A stretch of DNA of 64,000 bases. It comes from Tetranychus cinnabarinus (lineage: Eukaryota; Arthropoda; Arachnida; Trombidiformes; Tetranychidae). Both the position numbers and the translations under genes were made by a program. Below the pieces are notes generated by a model. The model ran no database searches. It was not told the DNA's origin and saw only the letters and a program-made list of their open reading frames with translations. The DNA is taken from the NCBI GenBank assembly GCA_022266195.1, contig WHVY01000002.1, positions 10,679,001 through 10,743,000 on the forward strand. Reading direction: 5' to 3'. Below are positions 22,626 to 37,000 of this stretch, piece by piece. How positions within the stretch are numbered: the stretch's first letter is position 1; the number at the start of each line of letters is the position of its first letter.

Positions 22626-25600
22626 AACAAAAGCTTATTAAGACTGCAAAATCAATGTGCAAAGCCTCAGGTTCATTATTAGCCATGGATAAAGTCCATT
22701 CAGAAACACTGTGAACTGGTGAATCAAGATTTTAAATGCATTTAACTGAATCAAGATTGAACTGACAAACAATCTGATTAAAAATTGATACTTTTATGAT
22801 ACAAAAGTTATACATTTTGTTGACTCGACATTTCTCATGATTTGTTTTCAAGTCAAAATTTAGCAAATGTGAGTTCAATGGCTTCAAGAATGAATTGATG
22901 CTTTGATTTATCAATTTGGTCAAAGCAAGTTGGTTTTATTTTTTCAATTTTTAACAAATCTGCTTTTCACTATTCAAACGATTCTCAAATAATGTCTTTA
23001 CAAATTCAGATTCAATTTCATTATGAAAAGGTTTACAAGCAAAAGAAACCCAATCATTCTTAAAGTGATTGAATAAGCAGCCAGCCATTAGCAAGTTTTG
23101 TCAGCATCAATGAAGCCTGACAAAAACATTGGATTCAATTGATTCCTTAATAAAGGCTTTTCGATGTTCTCCATGTTGACTCATTTTCCCCTGAATCAAT
23201 GGAATGGTGAAAGCTTGTGCTCTTTATTTGTTGCTTAGATTGTGGTTAAATGTGCCATAAGATTTATCAAAAGAAGGAAAACAAAAGTGAAGAAATTAAA
23301 ATGGATCCTAAAAGGACGAAATGAAAAGTAAAGGTAAAACAATTTATAAAGACTTTTTAACCTCTTTCCATCTTCACCCATCTTCATTTTACATGAGAAG
23401 GATGATAACTCTTTTAATTGACTCTGAAGATAAGCAAGTAATTACGAGGACAGAAGGATAATACAAAAGTGAATTTAATCAACAAGTAACAGGTTACATG
23501 TTAAAACTCCTTCAATGAAGAGGAAATTAATGAACATGTTTCACCTTCATTTGAGCAAATTTTGAGCACATTCATTAATTAGCCGAGCATAGAGATGAAC
23601 CTTTACCCAAGTTTCACCCAAAATGTCAACATTGATGAAACAGGTAAAGACACTTTTGTCATCCTATTGAAAAACCATTATATAATCATTCAATTGCTGT
23701 TTAAAATGCCCGCCTTTCAAGCTAATGTAATGTGTTAGGTAAAAAACAGTCATCAGGCCTAATAAGTAAACAAATAAATGGGAAACCTATGAAGCTTGGT
23801 GGAAAAGCCGTTCAACATTACATTAACACTCAATATATCAAATCAAATTAATTGCTGACAGCTCACCCAAATAACTACCAACACATTACCCATCTCAATG
23901 GTTAAACCAGTATGTCTCCTGCCTCTGTATTTGTATTCCTGTCGACAAACCTTCCTCTCTTATCTGTTCAACTAATAAACAGTTTCTTTTCTCTCTTTTT
24001 TTCTGCCAGTGAATATCATGTGCTTATGACAAGAAATATAAAAATCACATTAACAAAACTCGGAGGGTTTCACCAGCGGACCGGATAACCGTATTTGCCT
24101 CCATTATGGAAACATCCTTTTCAAGTGTATCTTCATCCACCAACCAACACCATTACCACCGTTGCCCTCCTCATCACCCTCTCAATAGACTGGCTCAATT
24201 CAATAAAGAAGAGGACTAAATTGACTTTACACTGATTTGTAAAGTTGCTGCTGTAAACATAGTAACAACAATCCAGACTGATTTATCCAGATATCAGTGA
24301 TTCAGTCATTGTCAACATTTCGCCACACCAATCAGCTTCTTCTCAATGGAACAGATGATTCACACAATTGAACTTATCAAATAATAAGCAACTTATTAAT
24401 CAAAAAAACTGTTCACATACAGTTTCAACCATTTACAAGTAACAAACCAACAAATGGATTCGCTGATTCGCCTCATTTTTATCCTAAATACAGTTTCCTC
24501 ATCTTTCATCCTTCATCTTTCAATTTTACCATTTACAAATGGTTATTACAATCACTAATCCCTCCATTTTTGATCCGATTTACAAGTAATTTAATGCTAA
24601 TCAGAAATGTTATTTCGCCTTCCATCATTCAATCCTTCAATGTATCTCCTGTCAAGAGATGCTAATTTGACCCTTGTCATTGCTAATAATTATCATAACC
24701 CACTGCTTAAAACCTTTCCAATGCTCCAAAAATTGTCACTCCTAGCAATCATATCAGCCTAATGCATTGCCATGGTTAAGCTCATCTCTATTAATACATG
24801 AAATAGCAAAAACAAGCGTAAAAAACAATTTCGCTTTAAGATATGAACACAATTTTCCCATCTCAATGTAACTCATGCAAAATTGATTAGACTAAGGCTG
24901 TTGAATGTACACAGAAATTTTTCCTTTGTCATCAAATTGTTTGAGTTTTTTTCCTCATCATCATCTTTTAATATATTTCATCTTATTTCATCTTGATTAA
25001 TTTCAATAAGATTACTTCCAATTGTTCCTTTTTTTCTCATATTGAATAGTGAACCTAAAACATGGAAGGAAACCTTTTAATTTGAAAAATAGATTCTTCA
25101 CTTGAAATTAAACTTCAACAGTTGGACTCAGTCAGAAACAGTTTGTACTCTTTGATTGTTTCACTTGAAGGTAAAGAAAGATCCTCAGGCAAAATCAGAT
25201 TAAAATGACTGTTAGAATTGAAAATGTTTGAATCACAAGGAAACAAGCTTGAAACAATTTACTAACAATACTTCTAACAAATCTAATCAAAAATACTTTG
25301 AAATACAAAAAGAGTTCAAAATGTTACGTTTTCCTGATAAATTACTATTTCATATGAAATTGCCTTTACATGTATTTCAATCATTTGTTTCATTGAAAAC
25401 AATAAATTGTAAACATATTTATGTAATTCAAGTAAAATTAACTTTTATCGCCATTTGTTTCTAATCAATATCAATTTATAAATACTTTTATATGAAAAAG
25501 ACTTGAAAACATTGTCTATTTCAAATGTTGTATTGATAAATAATAAATAACTAAAGGTGACTTGGCATTAAAAAATATGTTTAATGTTAATCAGCTTGAA

Positions 25601-28006
25601 ATCGTGATGATTATAATGTGCATTTCATGATATTATTATGAATATTTGCATGGAAATGAAAAATGTAAATAAAATTACAAACAAATACTCCAAATTGAAT
25701 GAGCAAGACAAAAAAAAGTGGATCACATTTGAAAATTGATTAGCATAATGGAATCGATTGAGAATCACTTTAACAATGCTTTGTCTGCGAAACAGTTTAA
25801 ACATGCTTAACCATTCCAAGTTGAAGTTAAATTGAAGATTCACATGTAAATTAATAATTTAAATGACACTAAACCCAATAATTAATCTTTCAATTTTCAA
25901 TTGCTGTGTTAATAAGATTTCATCAACACAACAAGTGAGAATATGAATAGATAATGAAGTTTAAGTGCACAGTGTTCTTGATGACTATGATCCAGATTAT
26001 TTACAATCAATTTTCAATAATGAATCCTATGGAGGTAATCATGATGACGACCAGAAATGAGTAAATCACGAAATCAATTGTTGGCTGCACTTTTGTACCA
26101 ACAGACAGCGTAAATCCGATATATTAAATCCAATGTAGATCCAATGTATAACAATACAAGTTTGCATTATTCAGCTGCAGAAAATGGTTCCTCTTTTTTT
26201 CATTCATTTCAAGCAAATAATTGTGAGCATTATTATTGAATAATAATTCCCAGTTCCTCTTCAAGTGAATTAACTCGCTTATTATCATCTCTATTACTGT
26301 GTAAGCCATCAAGGAAGAAAGAATGATTCTTATTACAGTGAATATAAATGACAGGAGTGAGAATCAATTTCACTTGTTTCCAGTTTTTTAGGTCTTTTAT
26401 CATCATCCAACAAAATGCTTCAAATCTTTTGCGTTTCATCTTTCAAGAATCAACAGATTTACTCCCTGCAAGAGAAGAAAAGAAAAAAAGAAGAGAAAAA
26501 TAAATCTAATGAAAACTGGATTCTGAAGAGACATAACTTTACCTTTGATTTGATTCAACAACACCAATTTTCACCTTCTTTTATCTCCTTTCCTCCCTGT
26601 TTCCATCCTCATCTTATATTTACTGACAGTCAAAAGCACACCTTTACCATCTTGTCACCAAGAATGTTGCCCATGATTTTCAATCAACCTCTCGGTCCAT
26701 CGATTTACAGGTGAAATAATTTACATTGAAAGTAATGAAACATCAAAAGATTAACGTTAAATCCAGAGTGAAAAAGTAAACTCCAACCAATTGATTTTCA
26801 ACGTTCCCAGTGAATCAGGTGAATCCAAAGCTGAAAATCAGAATGAGAAAAAAAATATTAATTAAAATGGGATAAAAATGTGCAATAAAACAAAATTATC
26901 ATTTGTTATGAATTAAAAATCAACATTTGCAACATCAGCTAATAAACTTCCGAGCTTCCTCTTTTCCTCATCACATCTTTTTTTTGCCAGCACACATTTT
27001 TGACAAACTATCAACAGTATCATCATTATCATCACAATCTCTCAATCAGTTCAACCAACCTTAATGAATTTATCTTAATTATCATATTGAAAAAAACAGG
27101 GTAAAACACGAGGAAAGCACAGGGTAAGATGAAACAAAACAAAAGGCTAAACTGAACGGAGGAAAAACCAAAATTACAAGGAAAACAAATACAAAAATCT
27201 AAACTTGTATTTACATGGTTCTCTTAAAAACTAATCAATAATTAATTATCAAGCTTAAACACTAACCTTACTACATTCATCATCATCATTCTCATCCTCT
27301 TTTATCCTCCAATTTGTTTACTCTTTACCTTGTCTATCATCTTCTCATCATCAACAGACTCTTTTCCTTCCCTATTAGACTTTCAAGTTACATCTCAAGA
27401 CACGCTCTCATCATCATCAACTTCATCTTCTTCATCTTCTTCTTCTTCCTCCTCCTACTTCTCATCTTCCTTGTCATCCTTCACCTATAGAAAGATATTC
27501 ACATTGGATAAACCTGAAAAGTGTATAACCTTATCATTGATTCTTTACCATTCAAGTTCATCTCGTCAGGTTTACCTTTTAGATTCAACAATTTGTTGCT
27601 CCTTGTTATTGTTATTTAATCAAATGTTTCTTCCAATCAACTATATTAAACTGACTCTACTGTCAACCAGTTAATCATAATAATTATCACTCCCTTTCAA
27701 TAATAACCAAAATAATTGAGTTAACACTACATACAAATTAAACTATCATCAACCAAAATGATCTTTTCATAGGAAACTCATCAATCTTATTCATCTTTTT
27801 TTGGGTTCTTTTCGTTTACTTTTTGTATTTTCCTTTTTTGTTTGGTTAAGTTTTTTTTGTTTGTTACCTTTCATCTTTGGATTAAATCAAATCGCTTTGT
27901 TCTCAAGTAGTTAACAACAATAGTTATTATTATTATTGTAATAATTCATCGCCATAATCACCATCAACAACATTTTATCATCTGTATCAGTGTACAAACA
28001 TCAAAC
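22626..28006. other. large gene-poor region upstream of the FGFRL1-like gene
   Basis: About 5.4 kb with no supportable exon. It has scattered simple sequence, including a TCATCTTCT-rich stretch at about 27405-27475 that yields a spurious serine-rich frame. It is presumably the regulatory region and 5' UTR of the long downstream gene. Confidence 0.5.
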
Positions 28007-31000
28007 ATGGATTGCCTTTTATATTCAATCTCAGTGGTTACATTGTTTATCACGGTCATTTTATCCCAAATGATTACAATTTTTGCTCAAAGTAAGTTTA
28101 CTTTTGATTAACTTATAATCATTTAAAGATTACTTTTGACATACAATACCTTAATCAATTCAACTTTCACTCCCATCTTTACAATTTTACATCTCTCAAG
28201 AAAAGGGTTTACATATTCAACAAGTGATTTTCATCCATTGATTCAATCTCCTTTATCGATTACCAGAATATGTTCAGCTCTTCATTAAATATTCATATTT
28301 ATTTAATCTGTATTTTTACATCAAACACTCCACAATAGTTTGAAGTTAAATAACTGTCCAGTTAACTGTCATTCAATCAACTTTGACAAATCTCAAGATG
28401 GATTCATCTGATATTCAAATGACATCCCTGGCTTTTTACAGCTTCATTTGGTAAATTAACTAAACCATCAAAAGTCTACTGTCAAGTAAATTAAATTGCA
28501 ATCAAGAGTAAATTATATAATATCAATGAATAAACACTCTTTCACATGAACTAGAGTCAATGCACTTACATTATTGGATCTGCTAATTTTGGGTAAAACA
28601 GAGCAGCATTTGAATACATTTTTTATAAACTATTATATAATGTACTTTCTTGTACTTACCACATCCAAGTAAATGTTGCATGTTTAATTTAATTTGTCAC
28701 TTTAATCACATTTCATTTGATTAATTGAACCAGATTCCATTTTACCATTAATATTGACAGATTAAGCAAATCAATCTTATAACCATCTTCAACACAAGTT
28801 AAAACTCAATCTCTCCAGATATAACTGATTCACCATCAAACAAGACTCGTTAATTATCCAGCGAACAGTAACTTCATTAAATCTAAATAAGAGTCATTCA
28901 AAGTAGACTGTTAATCATAGTTTTAATCACAATAAATTAATTACAAAAAAAGACTAAACTCAAATTAAAAATCACTAAAACAAATAAAGGTTTAAGTCTT
29001 GACTTGACTTAACAAATGACATGACATTTATTAAGCAATGACCGCCACTTTCATAAAAGCGCTATTTTCAAAACTCTTTGCTCTACATTGAAATAATCAT
29101 AAATCAGGCAAAGTAAACATTCGAAAGGGAAAAAATTACCTGAAATAAGTGAAATTAAATTAGACGATCAACAATTTACCCTTCATTAAACTTGAATATT
29201 TTTCATAACCCTTCTTACATCCCAAGGTAATACATTTATCATTATGTTGTTGCATATAACAGTCAAAATGAAGTTTTAAATAACGAGCAAGATTATTTAA
29301 TGAGCAAAGGTAAAAGCTATCATTATATTGAAAAGGCTTACGTTTACATTTGTTACAATTTTCTGGTATCTTTTTACCTGAAACTCAAATATTAAACCCA
29401 TCATTCCAATGGTATCGACATCATTAACATAGATGATGGAAAAGAAGAAGAAGAGGTAAAAACAAAGTTACTCTCATATTTATTAGACTGTTAAAGTATT
29501 CAGGTTACTTTAACATGGAATCCCATGATATTTACCTTAGAATCAAAGATATATCTTGTGAATAGACAGAGAGAGAGAGAGCCTTTACCTTTATTCGTTA
29601 TAATAAGACAAACAGAAGATGCTTTTTCCTTTCACCTTTATCTTCATCTTTACTCTCATCTCATCTTTATTATATTTCATGTTTATATACACACACTGTT
29701 AATAGTGTAACCATCAACTGTCATCATCAATAATTTATCAACTTAGATACATTAATTTTCACTCGATTGTACCCATTTTCCGGTTAAAAGATTATTCAAA
29801 GGTCCCTCCATAAAAATTATGGCAGCCATGTTGATGTGTTGCATATGTTTCTTAATCATAAACATTTCACTTCATCCTAATATCAATATTTATCATTATA
29901 ACCATCGTCTTAATATCTGTTTATCTTGTGTTCAATCTTAATCAGCATCAAAGTATACACTAAGATCACATTTAATTACCAACAAAACATCTGAACCACA
30001 TTAAGTGTCTCTTATTCCTACTGTGTTACTCCAATGGTTTGTTTAAAGCTTAGGCCTGGACACTTTTCATGTTAAACCTTTTCATTGGACGTTAATGTAA
30101 TGAATTCCCATCCTTATTGACCGTTAACCAGCCTAGTTTCATCAAAATTTATTAATTAATACCTGGAAAATGGTACATAATGTGTTATAGCTTTGTTAGA
30201 CAATCATTAATTTAAGGCGATTGTTTTATATCTCTTCACCTTTGCCATTGTTTATTCAGTTTACTTTTGTTTGTGCTGGGTTCCTATCCATTTCTACATT
30301 CATTTCATGTTCAAGAATTTAAATAATTTAATTAATTCCAACTAACCATTGCAATTACATTGAAATGAATTAAAAAATGTCTCTCTGTTGTGCCTAATAA
30401 AACAAGTATTTTTCATTTCTCAACTCATCCTCCTTCCATAACTTACGCTCAATCCATTAATCATTTAAACTTGTCAACATTTTCATATCTAATTGACTCA
30501 CAACAATTATTGATTTGATTAAAATGAGCAAAGTTAATTGTTAAGTGACACAAACAAAACGAAAACCAACTCCAAAAGAAAGTTAGAATAATTTAAATAA
30601 TTATTTCCACTCGTTCTTCACCCATTCATCTTACAGTATTGCCATCAAGTTGAAGCTTCCCATTTTTTGCCACCAAAAAAACGCTTAACCCACTCTCGCT
30701 TGAACCAAATTAATTAACCTCTTTATTAACTATTGATTTTACTCAATTATACATTGGATCATCCAACTGAAAATTCAATGGTTTCTCAAGTCTCACAATA
30801 GGAAACAATAATCTTGGTGATCACGCAATTGAAATTTATAATAACTGTAACACACCCAAGATTATATTAAACTAATGAATGATGAATTTAATGTAAGAAA
30901 TAAGATTTACGCCCTATCGATCGTAGTTGTGCCTCGATCGATAGGGAGAATTGTAACATAGATATATGTAGAGGAATTCTAAATAAATACTCAGTTGGCT

Positions 31001-34000
31001 TAGAACTCTTCTTGAGTTAAGTTGGAGATTCTTTTCAATTTGGTGCCCGAAGTGAGGCTGAAATACCAACAGCCAACTCATCATTACAACCTTCCATCTT
31101 TACTATTATCAAAAAATCTAATTCAATTTGATATTTTTGCCAATAAATATCATAGAAAATTTAATTTGTGAAAATCAAAAGTTTAATTATACTAACTCTG
31201 TGAAATTCTAATGTTTTATTGTACCTTACTAGTAAAGGGAAATATATGATGTGTTATATGTGATATATTTCTTGTGTGAGTCAAATTTCACCACCATCTT
31301 CATCTTTTGGTATCTCGACTATCTTAAAAATAGTTCGTTCATCATCTCTCCTGTTAAGATCATTAACAATATCAACTTCATCCTTTGACTTTCTCTGTCA
31401 ACCTACCTGAAGAAAAGCAACAAAAAAAAACAATTCACCATCCAAACAACTACAGTGACTTTGAGTTCAGTTTTGGTTTAAGTGAAAGTTAACTTTGTGT
31501 TATTTCTTGACCTTAATCATCAAAAATTCATCATCATTTCACTTTCCTCAACCATATTCCATCAACCTGACAATAATATATTGGCCTACATAATATTATT
31601 AACATTAATTAATACCAACCGTACTTCAAAATAGTTTTACCTTGCAACGTTCAAGTTCCTCAACAGTCAACTGTTTTCCTGCTAGTTTGAATCAATTCGA
31701 CAAAAATTGAGAGAAGGTGAAAATTTGACAATAAGCAACCAAAATTGTTTTGTTTGAAAGTAAATTTTGCATATATCAAAACCAAATTTCAACAAAGATA
31801 AGCTATTGAAAAAAAAGGTGAAACGAGACAATAAGCAACTCTATCTGCTTTGTTTAAAAGTAAATATCGATTGTCTTCTTAATCATATTGTATACATCAA
31901 ACGTAAGTAAACGTATGCAAATCTTTTTTTTAGTATTAAGTTAGAAAATAGTGGGTATTATTACTGCATTGTATTGCGAACTAATTTATGAACCATTATA
32001 GTAAATTGTATTAATTCTAAGATATTTTGATTGTACCGATTCATGGTTTAAGAACTTTCAGTTCGCCATCTTTCGTACATTTCCAACCTAAATTCCTAAT
32101 TTCTCCAAAATAATTGCATCTCGAAATTGTATCGATTCATGGTTTAAGAGCTTTCCAGTTCGCCATCTTTCATACATTTCCAATCTGTATTCCCAATTCC
32201 CCTAAAACTATTTTATCTTAGTACCTTAACTGTATCGATTCATGGTTTAAGAGTTTTCAACTCGCCATCTTTCATACATTTCACAGTTTATATTCCTAAT
32301 TTGCCTGAAATAATTACATTTTAATACCTAAAACTGTATCGATTCATGGTTTAAGAATTTTCCAGTTCGCCATCTTTCATACATTTCGCAATCTATATTC
32401 CTAATTTGCCTGAAAATAATTCCATCTTAATACCTAAACTGTATTGATTCATGGTTTATGAACTTCCAGTTCGCCATCTTTCATACATTTCGATTAATTC
32501 GCTATCTGAAATTCTAAATTAAGTTTAATTAATTCTAAAACTTACCAATTGATTACATTTACTGCTTGCATAATTGAGATTTAATTTATTTAAATGAATT
32601 CTTGATCTAATTCTGAATAGCCCTGTACAATTACGATTAACTAAAGATAATCTTCAAGAGAAGTATCTTAGATATAAAAACAATTAACCAATAATCTAAC
32701 TAATTATCAGTAAAATATTTGGATCTAATCCTAATACCACTTACAATATATAAAAAAAAAAAAATAAAAAAATCAATAAAAATAATTTGTGTGCTTGTCT
32801 AAATAAATCAAGTTTATAGAGACAAATTAGATCTAATAAAATCACATTATACCTAGATAAGTCAACTTTTGAAGATTGATCATTACTTAAATAAATTAGT
32901 TCTACAAATAGACTACACCCATACTAACAAATTAAATTCGCAAGAAAATAACATCTAAATTAAAGCTAATATTAGATAGATTACTTTCAGAAAAAACCGC
33001 ACCTCACTTAATTAGATTTATTAGAGGATTGTTGCTAAATCTTGAATTATTACATACACGAAGGAAGATTACAATTTAATCAGATAAAAGTAATTCCTTT
33101 AGTAAAACTTTTCACACCTATTTCGTGATCAAGATAAATCAAATATTTTAATCAAACATCCACAATCTTGCGTGCTTGATAATAATTATAAAAATTACAA
33201 AAGGCACTTTACTTATTCATTATATTGATGAATTGGCTTTTCTGTTGTTATCTTTTCAACTTAATTTTCCTTGATTTCTTTAATAACCTCATCAATTACA
33301 TAAGGCGTTGGTTTCTAGAAGAGTTTATACTGTCGACAGTTTGTTTCTTGGCACTGATAACATTCATCACTATTATAATAGTAAAAGTAAATATCATTAA
33401 CTAAATTCACATGTCACGAATAAATTATAATCTATTTGATGTAGTGCAGGGTAAACCCTAAAATATTAAAAAACAAAATCTTTTGTTGTGAATCATTAAT
33501 TTAATGAATCATCGCATGCAAGATATAAATTAAATGACTAAACCTAATCAAAATATAAAGATTAAAGCAATAAGTACTGCATTAAGAATCCACCCTTGGT
33601 TTGTTAACCATCAACCGATAGTAATGTTTTATCATCACGCTGACAAGACAGTAATAGATTATGGTCTTATATGTTTCGAATCAAACGACACAATTAGACG
33701 TAGAAATTAGAAAAAGCTATCAATCTTAAAAACATATTAAAAAATACATAATAAATAATACTAAAATGGCTCAGCCTAATGTGACAAGTAATGAGGAAAC
33801 TCGTACTAATAACTTAGTACCACCCCTTACTACAGCTAATGTTACCTTTCCGAATGTTCCAGTCAATATCAACTTCTTCTCGGGTGACGATGATGAAAAT
33901 GTTATTGATTGGTTCGATTCATTTGAGTTTGCAGCTGCAGCTTTAGGCTGGTCAAAAACAGATATGTTTAATGTACTCCCAGCTTATTTGCAAGGCACTG

Positions 34001-37000
34001 CTAGAAGGTGGTATTATGCCATAACTTCACCTGTACCTAATGTAGCTAATGTACCTGATACACAAAACGGTATGGTGGTGCCATCACAAAACTCACCCCA
34101 AGACTATCATGAACTTAAAACTAGAATGATTGCAGATTTGTGTCCTGCAGACTACAGGTCTTACCTTTCACAGGAACTTTACAAATCTAAACAAAAGATT
34201 GGTCAATCAGCCATCGCTTTCATTTACGAAATTCATGAATTATGCAGAAGAATCCATGAACAGACACCTGAAGTTTTTATCATTAGCATGATAAAGGAGA
34301 AATTGTTACCACAAATTAAATATGGGATTGCTCTCCAAAACCCGAAAACTTTGCACGAACTGGTTGAAGCGGCTAGATTGGCTGAACGAGCCATGCATAG
34401 TTGCTCAACACCGTTCGATGCACCCAGTAAAGAAGTAACTCAACTGCAAACACAAGTACAACAAATGAAAGAAAAATTAGAATCTCTCAAGAGATGTAAT
34501 ATTTGTAAGAGATTAGGGCATACTGAAGAAAGATGCTATTTTGCTAAAAGACCTGAAAACGAAATAAGACAAAATAATTATGGAAATCGAAATCAAGAGT
34601 TAAATAACTATCCGACTACTAGTTATAATCCAAACATAGCACAATACAATCAAGATTACCAACAAGTAATTTCACGAGCCAATCAAAATTATCAGACAGC
34701 GGCCAGAAACTTTATTCCAGGTAATCCAGGTGTTAGTAATCAAACTTTTGCAAAGCGAACTTTCCCTAGAAATAATGCTGATCCTGATAATTGGAGAAAT
34801 CGACCTTCAATATCTATTAAAGAACCTGAAGTAAAAATGGATCCACCTAAAGGCTCTGAATACAAAAGTAAAACAAAGGAGAGATCACCCTCACCTAAAC
34901 GTAGAGGTAGACCACCTAGTCTTTGACTTTTGGTTTACAGGGATATCTATAGGTAATACGGTAATAACAGTTGGTTTAAAACAATATTGGTGCTGTCTGA
35001 GAAATTTAGCATCATCTAACAGAGTATGGTCTAACCTCAAGATCGCACCAACTTTACAACCAATAGTTTCCTCGATCTTTTGTCTCAAAACTGCACCGGA
35101 CTCTAGTAGGGACAGGTTATTAATTTGGAATGTTTTATCTAGATATTTAATGGTAAATTTAGTGTACTTTCCATGCGGGTTATTAACACTGTTCATGGGA
35201 TTGGATATAGATGGTATTGGTATCATGGGATCACTATGTGGTCTGGCTAATTCTAATTGAATTACTTTATTTTCTAATTCTTTTATTCTTGTTTCTGCTC
35301 CTGCTGTAATTTGTTTTCTGATGGTATTTTCTAAAGTTAATTTTTTTATTTCTTCATCTTTAGATTTAAGCTCTGCTTGGTTGGAAATGAGTTCCTCCAT
35401 GCAATAACTTGAATGTATTTCTTGATTCCAATTTTTGGAGGTGCATCTCGTGCAATTTTTAACATTATGGGGGCAAGTATTTGTGTGTGAATCAAACTTT
35501 TGGTTGTCTATGATTTCTCTACATGTAGGGAATCCACAATATACTTTTAGTCTATTCCATTCTTCTATTGATCTAGGACCCGACTTGGGCCTCTGTATAC
35601 ATCTAAGTGGTTCCCTACAATTTGGGCATGGTTTGCACTTTTGCCCAGCTTTTAAGGTAAGATTATAAGCCCTTAAGCAGGTATTGGGGCACATGCAAAC
35701 TCTACAAAAGTTACAGGTATGTTCACTAGAATGATTTGAAATTAATTCTGAGCATATGATGCAAGTGAAGTCCTTGTATGCTTCTGAATCTACAAAATCT
35801 CTCATAACTTGAGGTTCAGGAGCTTGTTCCATAATGGATAATATTGCTGGATTTGGTGGTGTTGGTGGTCTATTGTACAATGCGTCAATGTCAGCGTCCG
35901 CCTCAGTGTCAGAGTCTGTGTTAGCGTCGGAAGTTGGAAGATTAAGCCAATTAGGCCAATTTAGCTCTCGGTGAAATCTTCTTTGCCAGTTCGATGAATT
36001 AAAGCGAGAAGTGGATGGAAGCGGACCAGAATTTCGATTGGAAGAAGTATTTCTAACATTAATACGTCTACCTCTACCAATAGCGTGACCTTGCCAATCC
36101 ATCGGATTGTAGCGAGAAGTGGATGGAACTGGATCTGGATTATCACGAGAGGTGGATGGAACTGGATCTGGATTATCACGAGAGGTGGATGGAACTGGAC
36201 CTGGATCTGGATCTGAACTTAGGTCAACAAATACTGGACTTTGTTGTCGTGGTCGTAGACGATCTTGGTACATGTCGAATAATCTAGATTTGGATAGAAT
36301 TTATAATATAATTAGATATTTGAATAACAGCTAATGTAATCTAAATTAGATGCTAAATCCATTAGGTCTAAGTTATAATTAATATTATAGTATAACAGCA
36401 AAGAGCTCATTATTCAACTAATACAGAGAGCTCAGTGGAATCGATATAGGTGCTAACTGCGTTTTATAATCTTGGTAGTTCGAATCTGGAACCATGTTTA
36501 CTGCAATAACGGGTTTTTTAATGCAAAATAATATCGTGTTGAACAACTTCGATATTATTAGTAGCATTATGCATACGGTTATGACACCCAATAAAACTGT
36601 TATTAGGCTTCTTTTAATCCAAGATAACCATGATTCATCGCGCTGAATCTCTGTTTTATGTTGTGTTATCAGTTCTTCCAACAACCCAAGATCATAGGGT
36701 TTTTCCTCGACAACCGGTCTGATGTTTGTTAACTTCCAGTTAATCAAATTAGAAATAGGTGTCATTTCAAAATGTTCCAACGTGGCAAGCTCACTGAATG
36801 GATAAAGTTGACCATCGATGGAAAAGTTCTGATCCATTGAAACTTTAGTAATCTCATTCGAACACGGCCCAGTACTTCCATATTGAGTCAAATTATGACC
36901 AACACAATAGACATAATAATAATCATTAACAATCTTAATCTGGGGTTTCCTTATTTTGAATTTAGTTGCTTCAATACAGTTCTCCTTCTCCCAGAGTTCC

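Noticed and set aside
27330..27674. 114-codon serine-rich plus frame
   Set aside because: It is created by a TCATCTTCT simple-sequence tract and has no domain, so it is low-complexity non-coding DNA.
32032..32490. Regular repeats considered as a CRISPR array
   Set aside because: The whole ~103-bp unit is repeated, with no short-repeat/unique-spacer pattern, and the context is a eukaryotic retroelement leader.
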